64,000 nucleotides of DNA from Cryptomeria japonica (Eukaryota; Streptophyta; Pinopsida; Cupressales; Cupressaceae). Location: NCBI RefSeq assembly GCF_030272615.1, contig NC_081409.1:19160260-19224259 (forward strand), read 5' to 3'. Shown here piece after piece: positions 44,786 to 57,370 of this stretch (position 1 is the first letter of the stretch; each line of letters starts with the position of its first letter). A program made the translations under genes and the position numbers. Below the pieces are notes generated by a model. It did no database searches. It saw only the letters and a program-made list of their open reading frames with translations, and was not told the DNA's origin.

Positions 44786-47700
44786 ATGGCTCCCAAGGTA
44801 CAGAAACCCGTTGTAGTAGAAAGCATTGAGAAGCCTACACTGAAATACACCTTACCTCCCAAAGTGGCATCTAAACCCGATGAGAAAACTGCATTCTCTC
44901 TTATTCCGGATAGGGTTCTGTTGATCAAAGATGTTAGATTTTATACCAAGTGCCGAGTTGAAGAGCTAGGTCATAGTGAGATTAAGGATATGTATGACAA
45001 AATGTGCATCGATGGAAACCTAGATAGCAATTTTGAGCATATTAAAGTTAAGGGATTGACTAAATCCCTAACCTATCCTTGAGTCTTCAAACCCCAATGG
45101 GTCAAATTTGTCTTGAGCTGTGTGCATGATGATTTTATGTGGTTATAGGATCAACCTTTCAAGATCACCAAGGAGATTATTCACATGATAACCGGATACC
45201 CTATATTTGACCATGCCCAAGCATAGAAGATGATTTCACTGGAATTGATAACATTAACAGGTGTTGAGTCTGATAGCAGAGGTCTTAAGTTGAACAATGT
45301 GGCTGATGCAAAACTAAATTTTGCTATTAGAGTTATTGGTTATTGTTTCTTCCAGTCTGCAAGAGAAAACAGTGTACCGTGTGCAGCTGTAGATTTGACT
45401 TATAAAATGGTTAAAAAAGGTATGCAAATTGATTTATGTGAAGTGTTATTGAAGAATCTTTTTGAAAATCTCAATACAATAAGGAAACTGAAGAAGAAGA
45501 ATACTGTAAACACACTAAAGTTTGGGTCACTCTTAGTGTGTATGTTCTTCTATTTTCAGAAATTCTTTCCATCAGTCGGTAACATTGTTTGGGAATTACA
45601 CCGACCTATCACCCATCAAATAAATGATTTCATCAATCAGCTAGGTGATAATTTCAATATGATAATGGATGATTACTTCAATAGATTCCAAGAAAAGATG
45701 CATAGCAGGTACATGATTCCACCTCAGCTAGTGGAAAAGTACAAGGATACTATATGTTTTGAAGTGGATACCGACTACTATTATGTCAATGCAGTAGAAC
45801 CCAGGACTCAATCATTACCGCCTATGGGTTATGAGATAGATTTTGACATTGCTCAACAACAGATAGATGCCTTTTTAGCACTTACAAGGCATGCTACTGA
45901 GATCAGATATGGCACCTATGAAGAGGTGAAAGAAAAAGTAAAAATGAGCATTGTAGTACCAAAGGCTGCTTGAAAAGCCACCAGAATGATCAAGGATTTA
46001 ACTAAGAAGTTTGGAGAAGGTTCTACCTCCACACCTACTAAGACAACAAGAAGGAAGAGTGATCAACTTTCGATCGAGGAAGAATCTGAAGCTCAAGAAG
46101 CAGCAATTACACTGAGCACCGAGTTGCCAAAGGGAAAAGTTTTGAAAAGAAAGAAACAGGATACAACCGAGGTGTCACCGACCATGCCAGCAAGGCAACC
46201 AAACACTAGATCATCTGCTGCATCACCCGGTAAGAAGCAGAAGAATGTAGAAATGCCTAAGGTTACAAAAACTTATAGAAAGAAGACCAGAAGACTAATT
46301 TTGGATAAAGAGGAAAATGACACAGAGTCAAAAGATGTAAATAAATTTCAGGTTGTGAAAAGCACAAAGGAAGATGTACATAGTGTTGACAATTTTTGTG
46401 CAAAATTAAAAGAATATGGTGGATTTGGGTCGTTTAGATATGTAAAATATGATACAAGAACATATGAAGAGAAGAGGCAAATAGAATAGATAGTAATTTG
46501 TGTACTTCTCAAGTTCCGAGTAGTTCCATTGGAAGTGGTTGGTTTTCTTCCAAAAGCATTGTACTCACACATTGATAATAGATGGAAATATGCTATGGAC
46601 TCGGAGAAGCAAATAAGAGAAAGATTTTTGGTTCATCTCTTTCCAAATATGTTGGTAGACGACATAAGAGATCATTTGAAAAACTACCAGACAAATTTTC
46701 AAGTAAAACAAAGGGCCTTGAAAATGATGAATTGCCTATATCTTGAAGTTGAAAATGAAACTAAAGAAAAATGGAAGAAAATATTCAGGATTCAGGCTGA
46801 AGAACCAAAAGGTGAAGTAGAAATAGTTGACATCACCGAGCAAGATCCTGCTTCCACTATTCAATCAGATGAGGATGTAATGGACACTGAAGCACAGGAA
46901 GGAGAAATGATAGAAGGAAGCTCCTATGCCAGACTGATATCAAGTGAATCAGTTGTGGAAAAGATTAAGTCCTATCCTCCAATCACCCAACAAGTTACAA
47001 CTGAGAAACTTCAGGACACAGATCAAGGAACAAAGGGTCAAAAGGATAAACCAAATGAATCTACCTATCAAGCCACCAGCGAGCAAACTTCCCAAGTACC
47101 ATCAAGCACCGAGACAATTGCCACTGAAACTCCAAGCAAGGAAACACTGAAGGTTACAATAGAGGCTATTGGAACTGACAAAAGTGTTGCCTCTACTGAG
47201 CAACATATCGAGAAAGGACAAGTCTCAAAATCCATTGTACCCATTCAACCAGAGAAGGCATCATCATCAAAGGAGAAGAAAGAAAAAAGATACAGTTTTA
47301 AGATAGATCTGTCAAAGCCCATTGTGTTACCGAATGTTGACATTACAAAATTGAAAGGGCAAGCACTGATAGAATTCGGTGATCTTTGTAAAGCCAAAGC
47401 AGAGCAGGAACGACAAATAGATAGTCAGTAGAAGAACCGTGTACTTCAGAAGGTCAAAACATTATTGATAGACATGATACCTGAAGCTACCATCAATAAA
47501 GATGTTGCCATCCATGTGTAATTGAATGAACTACTCACTCAATTGGAGGAATCAGGCGTAGAAGCATCAGAATACCTTAGCGAATTGAAAGATAAAGAAC
47601 TAACTGCCAAGATGATTGAAGAAGTGCAGAAAGAAATTGCTATAGGTAAAATAAAGCTTATTAAATTCATTGGTGAGTTGTCCCCTCAACTCAAGCATAT

Positions 47701-48157
47701 TATTTCTTTATTCTAGAAGTTATGTACATTCTCATTCTTCATCAAAGATGTCAAGAATAAGACTGAAGTCATTGAAAAAGAGATTACCGATCTCTCAAGT
47801 AAATTGACTACCGAGCCAGATTCTCTTCAAATTTTTTACACAAGGCTACAAACCCTTATGGCTCAACAGTTCGAACTTCGGAATGAAGAACATAAAATAA
47901 GGATGGATATCATGACTCTTCAAACATTATTTATTCCCCATTTGTCATCAGTTCAAGAGCAGATCAACGAAGCTACCCAATTGTCAACTCAAGTAGAGGG
48001 AAGCACTTTAGATGGTTTGATCACACTGTCTGCTGATATTACAGCTCAGAATACAATACTGGAAAGTGTTAAGGATGCACTTACCAACGCTCTTACAGAA
48101 GCTCGTACAAAGTATAAATCTATTTTTGATCAGTTGCCCCCACCAAATGGTAACTAG
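44786..48157 (+). pseudogene. ORF2 of element G: 1124-codon frame with stops only
   Basis: ATG 44786 (M-A-P-K-V-Q-K-P-V-V-V-E) to TAG 48155-48157 is a single frame with no frameshift, interrupted by about nine stops (TGA at 45080, then TAG near 45147 and 45224, TGA 45971, TAG 46487, TAG 47429, TAA 47519, TAG 47714). Shared family landmarks: D-F-M-W-L near 45135, L-K-F-G-S-L-L-V-C near 45520, V-E-P-R then M-G-Y-E-I-D at about 45789-45842. Further on come a basic Ser/Thr/Lys-rich stretch with R-K-K-T-R-R (about 46170-46300), a helical module, a Thr/Glu/Ser-rich stretch (46830-47240) and a helical C-terminus. Longest version of the family in the window. Function unknown. Confidence 0.75.
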
Positions 48158-48439
48158 TTTTGATGTTTGTCAAAAAGGGGGAGTGTACCGAGTATACAGA
48201 ATATCTGAGTGTACAGAGTTTATCATATATACCGAGTGTACAGTTGAAATTGTCAAGCGGAGCATGGAACATCAAGAGCATAGAATACAGAGTATGGAAC
48301 ATCAAGTTATGTACAAAATATTGATAAGGGGAGTATGTATTTAATCAATGTATATACTGACATTCTAGTTTATTTTGCAAGTATATAGGTTTTTTGTTAT
48401 GACTTTGAAAGGATTTTTGTCAAACATACCAAACTAATG

Positions 48440-48453
48440 TCGAAAGGGGAGAT
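48440..48453 (+). other. Polypurine tract of element G
   Basis: TCGAAAGGGGAGAT precedes the 3' LTR. A similar TGTCAAAAAGGGGGAG lies at 48167-48182 just after ORF2. Confidence 0.75.
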
Positions 48454-49668
48454 TGTTTCTATTTACTAAGTTGTCATTAGTTTTATGCCCAAAGTCATCC
48501 TATATACTCTAGTCGGTTTATACTACCAAAAAGTCCAGTCGGTAAATACCAAGGCTACCAGTGTTGGTTACAGAAGAGAGACAAGTCACCGAGATGATAA
48601 ACACCGAGCTATGAACTGAGACGAATACAGAATGTCTACCGAGTAAGGTTAATATATCTACCGAGTAGAAAAGAAGGTATACCGAGTTAATCTAAACCGA
48701 GTGGAAACATGTTACTAGATTCAATGAACCTGGACACACATGTGAAACATGTTACAAGATTCGAGAAGATGAAACCGTTATTACATAGGAAATTGCATTT
48801 AAAGATTTTGTATGATTTTGAGGAAGAATATCCAATGAAATAATTTCTATGTTTATTCATTCAATAAAACATGTTTGTATGATCGAAGCATGAACAGATC
48901 ACCGTCTCAGAGATCTATATTAACAGAATGATTTGAGTATTTGAGACATGACATGGAAAATCAAGAGAGAAGATACGAAGTGGTGATATAGTGAAGAAAG
49001 AAGATTGACAGAGATATTCAGAGGTTACCGAGAAGGTTTCAGAGAACAATTTAAGGGACAACGTATATAGAAGTGGTTACCGAGTTTATTTATCAATTAC
49101 CGAGGAATGATATGAGCAAGGTAATTTTATATTGAGCACATAGAATCTGCTTTAACATTTCAGATGTGAAGTTGCAGATATTTTGTAAAGATTTTGATTG
49201 AATTATTAAGTTGTGTTAGAAACCTTTAACAGGGTAAAAGACTCTAATAAAGTCTATAAATTGTAAAGCCTTTAACTAGGTACAACATTTTGTAGAAGTG
49301 TTTGTAAAATCCTTTAGCAAGGTAGATCTAAAGATCTTTATACTCCTAATAGGGTAAGCTATCAGAAATAGCTAAACATGTAGCTCTAACTGAGCAATCT
49401 TGATTACTGCAGTAGTGAAGTTGTGGGTGCCATCCCCACCGCAGTTTTTCTTTCTAACCAAGAGTTTTTGCGTGACCAAAAATCTTTGTGTTATGGAGTG
49501 AAATTTTGATGGATGTCATTTCTATGATTATGTTTCAGTATTATATATTTATGAGATCAACAATACTTAGTTTGTGTTTATCAGTAAAATTGTTTTTCAA
49601 GAAAAGTTTTGAAGTACTGATTCACCACTCCCCTCTCAGTACATTGGCTTTCCAAGTCAGACCTAACA
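48454..49668 (+). mobile_element. 3' LTR of element G
   Basis: Same length (1215 bp) as the 5' LTR and matching throughout by eye apart from scattered substitutions. The flank TAGGG follows. Confidence 0.93.
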
Positions 49669-50522
49669 TAGGGAAATGGAGTATATCCTTACAACACAAA
49701 CTAGGAACTAGTTTCAAACTCTTTAATTGGGGGAACGACAAATTAGGCTCAACTGTAGTCCTCTAGAAGAACCATTTACTGTGACTAAATATTCCCTTTT
49801 GAATGTTGATTGGATATGGTTATGATAACAAAGGATGCAAGAACTAGGTTAAATGCTAAAAAAATGACAATATTTAGTATAAATAGACATACAAAATGAA
49901 AAGTCAATTCAGAAGTATATATCTAAAAATGAGATACAAAAAGGAATGCGTCACTAAAATCTAAGCCTAAAAGTGTCTAACAATGGAGCTAGGCACCCTA
50001 GACTTGGGTGTGCCTTCATCAACTGAGAACTATGGATTCCAAATTAGGATTCTGTATAGATCATTCTCCCAAATTTAAGTACAAAACTATCGCACTATGG
50101 AGCAATCCTCCATAGATAAGGAGTTTTTGCCTATTCAAAATCTAGAGTTGTAAGTCTTTGTCTGCTCTCTACAAATATGAAACTTTTGGCTACCAAATCT
50201 ATAACTAAATAATTTACAAGCTTGGAACAATAAAAGAATTTGAAGCCATAAAAGATTAAGATTGATTACCTATAGGTCTAACACAAGTTAATTCCTTATT
50301 AAATTCTAAATTGATATATTGCAATTGATCTTGTTTAGATGGTTTTATGCTCTACTGAAGTTTCCTATTTTTCTTTGCATATTGGTTGTTTGCATCGATC
50401 TTGTGTCATACCAAAATAACTGCAAGACTTCTTATCTCTTTTTACGGCCACAACCAACATCAAACCAACAGTTGATGCTAGTGTTGATGTTTATTCACCC
50501 AACATGAATGGCTCCACCAAAC
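49669..50522. other. Sequence between elements G and E
   Basis: No gene recognised. A short frame across 49674-49766 (L-Q-H-K-L-G-T-S-F-K) might be a fragment of an older coding sequence interrupted by G, but it is too short to assign. Confidence 0.4.
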
Positions 50523-51483
50523 TTTTGGCAATTGACACTCATCTAGTGATTTTTTATGCTTTATTATTGGTTTAGGGTTGTCATTTATGGAAACTCTTCA
50601 TGGAGATCCGATCCGGTGGTTGCAATTCTTCTTATCTAGAAGCGTGTGTTAACCGGTAGTTTTTTAGCTGGTATTTCAGGTAGAACAACACATTTTTGGG
50701 TCTGGAAGATTTCTGGTGATTGCGGTGCATTGAATCGTTCTCTTGTTGATTGGGTCGTATGAGAAACATCATTTTATTACTATTTTGATGATCTAAACTT
50801 ATCTTTTTGGATCTTGTCAAGCCGACATGGGACTACATGTTACATTTCTGGAAGCCGACTTGGAGGAGATTATTTTTTATATGACCAGATATATAAGATT
50901 GAATTGGTGATTGGTTCTTCAAGTATTACTATTGTGGTGATCCATTTTAGTGTGATTGAGCGTAGTTTCACATGCGCATTTGATTCCTAGGTGATCCAGT
51001 AGCTAACTGAGACAGAAATAGAGCATATTACAAAGCAAGTACAATCAGAGAACTTGTGCTTAACCGAAACTCATTCTTGCATTGTTAGATGCTTCTTTAG
51101 AGTTCTTTAATTGTATTTCCTCATTGTAATCAAATTGTAAGTCAGTGAGACTTCCCTGAAGGTTGTAGCCTTCCGGGTCATTGTAATTGAGCAGTGAGCT
51201 CTAGGCAGTGAGCCTGAATGCAAGTGCATTCCCCATCTATGTAATATTGATGTACTCTTGGCCATAATATATGAATATTGTGGGTTCCAGCCCTACCCTA
51301 GTTTTTCCCTTTCCGGTTTTCCACGTAAAAGTTTTGGTGTTGTGGATCTGTGGTTTATTTATTGCTTGATTATGTTATTTACTGTTATGCATTGCTAACT
51401 AGTGGATAAAGAATAAGTTTTTGAATTTGATTTCTGACAAAACATTGATTTACCCCCCCTCTCAGTGTTCCTTGATTCTAACA
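50523..51483 (+). mobile_element. 5' LTR of element E
   Basis: Starts TTTTGGCAATTGACACTC (TGTTGG in the 3' copy) and ends TTGATTCTAACA. Shares GCAGTGAGCTCTAGGCAGTG near 51192 and CCCCCCCTCTCAGTG near 51453-51467 with A. The following ATTGGTATTAGAGCC (51484-51498) is the PBS with one C-to-T change. Confidence 0.88.
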
Positions 51484-51551
51484 ATTGGTATTAGAGCCTA
51501 GTACCTCTAGGGAAGCTTAACCGCTTGAGGAAGGTCGGGGAGATTGATTCA

Positions 51552-53920
51552 ATGGATTCCGGTTTTCAAAGACAACTCAATGTGGTACTTGAGGATCTTG
51601 ATTCAGCTAGAAATGAGATCTATACCTTGAAGAAGAACCTGAATGCTGCTAATGATTTCATTAATGACCCAAAGGATCAAGAAAACATCTCTAGAGAGAA
51701 GAGGAAGGAATTAATGGACAAGTTGAAGGAGAAAGAAGATCAAATCATGGCATATCAGGATAAAGATGATGAAGTTAACAAGCTTGAAAGAGAGAATGTT
51801 GCCTTGAAGAATGAGATGCAATCCATTGTGATGAGGTTGACTAAGGAGATTGAGGACCGGAATAAAAATGAAGAAAACCTGGCACAATCATTGAAAGAAA
51901 GAGCAAATGAATGCTTCAGGCTTACCTATGAGAATGATCAATTGAAGCTTGACCCAACACAGTCAAGGAATAATGGTCAAGAACTTGAAAGATAGATTGC
52001 TACCTTAACGGATGAACTTCCTACTTCTATTGAATACAAAGACAAATTCAAAGCTATCTTAGCAAGGCTTGATGAGATGCTAGAAAGTTAGAGACATGGA
52101 AATGACATGCGAGGACTTGGATTTGAGAAAGGTGAATCCTTCGGATCTGGACAAGGAAATGCAAAACTTGTTGGCCATTTGGTGGAATTGATTATGTGTT
52201 GCATTGATATTTTTTCATTGATGCCAACACTAGCTGTTTGGATGCTTTACTGACACCCTTCTGGTCCTGGTAGGTTGAGTGTTTTCTGGTTAACTTGGAT
52301 CTAGCATGATTCGGTAGGCTCAGATATAGTCTCGTGATGGAATTAGATTCTTCATAATACTCATGCTCATATTTGGTCAGTTGGTTTTGGTCTAGAGATT
52401 GGATGTTATCCTGCTTTCTTAGAAGATTGGTTTCTAGTTCTGATGAGGGTTTCACTGGCAGATATTTTGATGGAGATCTTTGATGAATTGCATAAGTGGT
52501 GTTGGTGTAGCTTATGGGTGGAGTTTCAGGATGCTATTGTTGATCATATTCGAGACTTGGCGGATGGAGATCATTGATGTGGCGTGTGGACCTATACTTG
52601 CTCTTGGTTGATCCAGGTTATGGAACGACTTTAATGTAACGTGTGGATAAGACCTATTAATGTATTTCCGAGATGTCTTATGTGTTGATATTATTTGTTT
52701 GGTCTAAGGCCGACATGGTTTATAATTATATAATTGGTTTATTGTCTGGTGGCCGAGCTGATCATTTATGATCGAGGGTTTGTATATATAGATGTAAGAT
52801 CTCATTGTAGATCATCATTGTTATTATTAGAGGTCATGGTCAAGGAATGTAATGTGCGAATAATGTAATATCATTCAAAAAGAGGAGTTGGTTGATCATT
52901 GGAAATCGAATTGGGTTTATGTAATAGGATTTAGTCCTTCGGTATTGAGCTTAACCGGAGTTGTACTCAGGAATAGGAGATGCTATCTTTTGCAGTTCAA
53001 CACTTCTCTAGATTGTAGTATGGATTTCTATGTAGTCAGTGAGACTCCTTTTGTGATGAACAGTGCACTCTAGGCTATTGGCCTTCCTATAAGTATAGAC
53101 CCCTCAATTGTAATTCACATACTTATTGCAAAAGTATTATCTGACTGTGGGTAGGCTTCCCACCATGGTTTTTCTGTTTACCGAGGTTTCCACGTACAAA
53201 TATTGGTGTCATGTGGATGGCATTTATTCTGTGATTATTGTTTATTCTTAATTGGTTTATTATCTATTCCGGTATTTAAGTTTAAATTGCTAATGGTTTC
53301 GGTAATCTGTGACAACTGATTCACCCCCCCCTCTCAGTTGTCTTCCGGTTGTTTGAACTGTCTAACAAAACCTAATCAAAAGAAGAGCAAGAATCCTCTG
53401 GTAAGACAACCTAATGCTCATGAATTCAATGGGAGATATTTTACTTGCAATAAGTTTGATCATATGGTTAATCAATGCAGAAGTAGGATGAATAATAGAA
53501 ATGAACAACATGAATAATGTTTCTACCTTTACCGGTCAGTGTTTTATATGCAATAATTTTGGTCACAAGTCAAATGTATGTAGAGCAGTAATGAATAACT
53601 TCCAAAATAAAAGATGCTATTCTTGTGGGATGTTTGGACATATCTCTAATTAGTGCAGGATGAGACCAAATAAAATGAACTTCAGACCTAAGCAGAATAA
53701 TGTTGTTTGCGGAGCATGCAACAAAACCGATCACATTGCAAAGTACTGCAGAAGTAAGAACAGTGCTCTGGTAGACAAGAGTAACTCAAATGAGCAAGGA
53801 AAAGCGAAAGTAGAAGAGATCAGGGAGAAGCATGAGAAGATGTGGGTAAGAATTGATGAATCTAGAGCTGACAATGGGTCTACACCTGAATCTGATGCAA
53901 GATCTTCATCTGGTAGCTAG
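51552..53920 (+). pseudogene. gag: gag-like ORF of element E, interrupted by a solo LTR
   Basis: Pieces 51552-52168 and 53368-53920. Starts M-D-S-G-F-Q-R-Q-L-N, the counterpart of A's M-D-S-S-F. The coiled coil extends to about 52080, with TAG at 51993-51995 and 52088-52090 replacing Gln. Knuckles in the second piece: first one damaged (Y-F-T-C..H..C), C-F-I-C..H..C, C-Y-S-C..H with TAG 53651-53653 just before its last Cys, and C-G-A-C..H..C. Ends S-S-S-G-S. The TAG at 53651 is at the same codon as the TAG at 25471 in element A; B has CAA there. Confidence 0.78.
52169..53367 (+). mobile_element. Solo LTR of family C inside element E
   Basis: 1199 bp, TGTTGGCCATTTGGTGG to ACTGTCTAACA, flanked by AAACT/AAACC. 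No interior or PBS. Same family as 25913-27207 and 18510-19742. Carries GTGCACTCTAGG near 53065, TTGGCCTTCCTA near 53078 and CCCCCCCTCTCAGTTGTC near 53324-53342. Confidence 0.85.
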
Positions 53921-54326
53921 GGGTTTATGCCTTAAGGGGACATTTGCATGCAGATTCTAAGAACCACCTCTTTGGTGGCCTGCAATAAATTATGGAAGAT
54001 TGTAGAAGGATTGAACCATGAGTGGAGATGATATCCAGAAGTTTCTAAGAAGATTTTCTGATTAGGTATGCGATTTCATAAAAATAATGATAATCGATGG
54101 CTGCATTTATTATAGTGGAAAATTAGGTTTTTCGAAGGATAAAAGTGCATTTTGAAGTTTCATTTATCACAATGCAATCAAGCGAGTAGAGAAGAGATTA
54201 GAGAAAATCAAGTTGGTGATTTCAACAACAATTTCAGTGACTCCAAAGCAAACTCTAGTGCCCTGTTGTGAAGCAAGGTATTTATATGTTCAGGCTTTCA
54301 ATTTTCTACAAACCCTAGAATTTGAA
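53921..54326 (+). other. Spacer between gag and ORF2 of element E
   Basis: Non-coding 406 bp with AGGTATTT at 54276-54283, 44 nt before the ORF2 ATG, as in the sister elements. Confidence 0.5.
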
Positions 54327-57300
54327 ATGGCTTCACCTTCTGGTGTTGCGACCCCATTGGTGGTTGAGATTAAGGATAGGTCTCGACTAGTTTTCAAGAA
54401 ACACCCTTTTAAGTCGGTTGAGGATGATCTAGAAGGTACTTTTTCATCTATGCCCTATAGTGTTCTCCACAACAAAGACATTAGGGCTTACATTCACTAT
54501 GATCTTGAGGATCTTGGAAATGCAGATATGTTGGATCTTTACAACAAGCATTTGGATGATGGTTTGGGAAATCTCAAACCGGAATACAAGGTGCTTCAAG
54601 ACAAGGGTTTATCAAACTTCATGCATTTTCCATTATTCGATGAGGCTGAGTGGATCCGGTACATTCTTAGTTGGGTACATGATGAATTTATATGGATTGA
54701 TAGGCCACACAAAAGTACCAAGAAATCTATCTGAGTCATAACTGGCCTAGTTGAAACCGGTGATGTGCCCAGTCTGAGGAAAGTGTCAAATGACACGGTC
54801 ATAGCCACCCCAGGATCCAAATTCGATGGCAGGGCAATTACCATTAATGACATCTTGGACAATGATGTGAATTTTTCATTAATGGTAGTCGGTTACAAGG
54901 TTTACCAATCCAACAGGTGTAACTCTATCTCTGGTACTGCTATTTACTCTGCATACCTGATGCTTAAGGATGATAAAAGGCATGACTTGTGGACTGCCCT
55001 CCTGAATGAATTATTGAGAAATCTAAAGAAGATCAAATAGGACAAAAAGCACACATTCAAATATGGTACACTTCTTGTTTTCCTGGCCTTGTACTTCTTA
55101 AATGAGATACCCGATATAAAAGGTAAGATCCAATGGGCCTATGATAGACCAGTAGCTATGCAGATCAAAGAAGGATTATGGGGAGTTGGAGATGCAACAA
55201 TGAGCATATCTGCTCTCTGGGGATATTTTAAAACCTTCCAAGATGCAATTAAGAACAGAGAGAGGATCCCCAAGGAGGTTGTTGAAAAATATGAGAAAAC
55301 CATTTATTTCATGATCGATAAGGATCAGTGTCTAATGGAAACAGTGGAGCCCCGGATAGTATGGATCATGCCCATGGGGTATGAAGTTGACTCTGTTACA
55401 CTTGAGGCATATGCCCAACACCTACTAAGTCAACCGGTGGATCCCAAGGAAGGGAAATTTGGTAGTTTCAAGGAGAAAGACCTTAGTCTACACATGCAAT
55501 TTACTACTCCTACTTGGAAAAGAAAAGTTACTAAGATGGCAGAGGAAGTGGTAGTTCAGATGGGTTTCACCCGAGAGGCATTGAAGAAAGAAAGGGAAAG
55601 TCATGCACAGAAAGAGACTAAATATGCTCTTGTTCTGGTAACCCAACCTGCAAAATCTAGCCCATCTGGGAAAGGTGTATTGAAGCAAAAGGAGAATCCT
55701 AAAAGAACCTATGTTGAAGTATCTCTGGTAGCCTCAGAAAATAAATCTAAGGAGGAAGCAGGAAAGGCCAAAAAGAAAGGAGAATTTATGAGAGTGGTGA
55801 GGAAGTCGTAGACCGGTAGAGCCCAACAATCAAAGAAAGAAAAATCTGATCCTGCTCCTACTAGAAGATCCAAAAGAGGTAGACATGTCAAAAGTCAACT
55901 TGACAAAGACCTTGAGTCTGGCAACATACAAGGTAAGTACACAATTGTTCCTTCACTATCAGCAGATCAGTTGATAGATGAAATAATATTGGATGGCAAT
56001 GGCAATTTGAAGAATCTTGGAGCATACTTTGAGAATTTTGATGAAGGTGATAAGAGAAAATTTGAAGAAGTAGTTGTACTATATTTATACAAATTTAGTA
56101 AGACATTGATTGAATTAGAAAAGACCATTCCAAAAGATTTGTATAATCTGATTGATGCAAGAAGAATGACTGCAAGTAAGATTGACAGGGAGATGAAGGA
56201 AAGATAACTTGTAAATTTATGTACTTGCATTACTCATGATGAAGTCAAAGACTCATTGAAGAGGCCAATAAGAAGGAATTTAGAAGTAAAAACATGATTA
56301 ACAGATTGATTATCAGAAATGTGGAGGAGGTGAGGAAAGAAACAGAGTATATATAGAAAAAGATAATTTAGAATGACCCTGTGTACAAGGATGCACTCAA
56401 GTCATCTCAGTCGGAAGAGAAGCAAAGTATTTTCGGAAGTCAGAAGGTTAAAACTCAGTCTGAGGATCATCCAGAAGACTAGTATAACACTCCACTTAAT
56501 GCTGAGACCGGTGATGCTCCTTTGGTGGTGGATAGCTTTGCAGCCCCTAAAATCCAATAGGTTGATACTACACCAAGTGGCAACATCGATGCAATAAATA
56601 AAGGGGATAAGGGAGAGAAGAAGGATGATGAGACAACAGAAGCTAAGGTTGTTGAGGTTGACAAAGGAAAAGGTATATCTGATCCAGCAATTGTCACTCC
56701 TCTGGTTACAGGGACCCCACCTTAGATTTCTATTAATCTTAATGGTTCTATTGATCTTGGAAAGATGTCACCTGCGGAAAAGCTTATGCTCACAGTTGCA
56801 GTACAAGCCTAGGCTAGCCAAGATCAAGTGAAGTCAAAAATTGAAGATAAAAAGCTAATTTTGATGTCTATAGATGTTTTGCATAAGGTGGCCCCTAATG
56901 TATAGTTAGATTCAAATAACAGCCCCTTCGGTAAATTGCTACAATTGATTAACATTGTAAATACCAATTTTGATTCTTTGGAGAAGACAACTACACAGAA
57001 AGTTTTGGATAAATTCAAGGATGTTAGGAAGCAAACATTCTGGAAAATGATTGAATATGATAGAGTGACATTAAATGAGAGACTGCAGATTATTTCTGAC
57101 ACATTGTCAGAAGCCGAAAAATTGTACAAATCTTGCCTGATTTTTCCTAAGTTCACTGTAGATATTGATAAGTCGATAAGTGTTTGCCAAGGAAAGCTTG
57201 TTGGCATTTCTCAGTCCTTTGATCCTAATGCAACTCTAACCAGAAGTATTGAAGGGTAGATTATAGCCTTAAATGATCAAATCTCAAGCCTTCAACCGGA

Positions 57301-57370
57301 TAAGGAGAAAATTTTGAGAGAAGTAGGTGAACTCCTGAATTTGATTACCACTCGGTTGGACACCATTTGA
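54327..57370 (+). pseudogene. ORF2 of element E, one frameshift and many stops
   Basis: ATG 54327 (M-A-S-P-S, T-P-L-V-V-E-I). The frame is continuous to about 56250, with stops at 54732-54734 (TGA), 55038-55040, 55809-55811 and 56205-56207, then shifts near 56257 and continues to about 57370. Landmarks: E-F-I-W-I-D near 54685, F-K-Y-G-T-L-L-V near 55060, V-E-P-R..M-G-Y-E-V-D at about 55347-55391, D-L-Y-N-L-I-D-A-R-R near 56140, V-L-D-K-F-K-D-V-R near 57005. Where A is readable, nearly every E stop aligns with Gln, Trp or Arg in A. The exact end is uncertain because the last stop could also be acquired. Confidence 0.72.

Larger units (their letters stand above)
41653..49668 (+). mobile_element. 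Element G: full-length pol-less two-ORF LTR element
   Basis: 8016 bp, flanked by exact TAGGG duplications (41648-41652 and 49669-49673). LTRs are both 1215 bp (41653-42867, 48454-49668). Interior order: PBS, gag with five knuckles, about 520-bp spacer, ORF2 of 1124 codons, GA-rich PPT. No pol motif on either strand. The LTR differs from A/B/E but has the same plan and shares a CCTTTAAC-type motif array with element D. Confidence 0.93.

Noticed and set aside
49674-49766. Short frame after element G as a host gene fragment
   Set aside because: About 30 residues with no recognised motif and no matching piece on the other side of element G.
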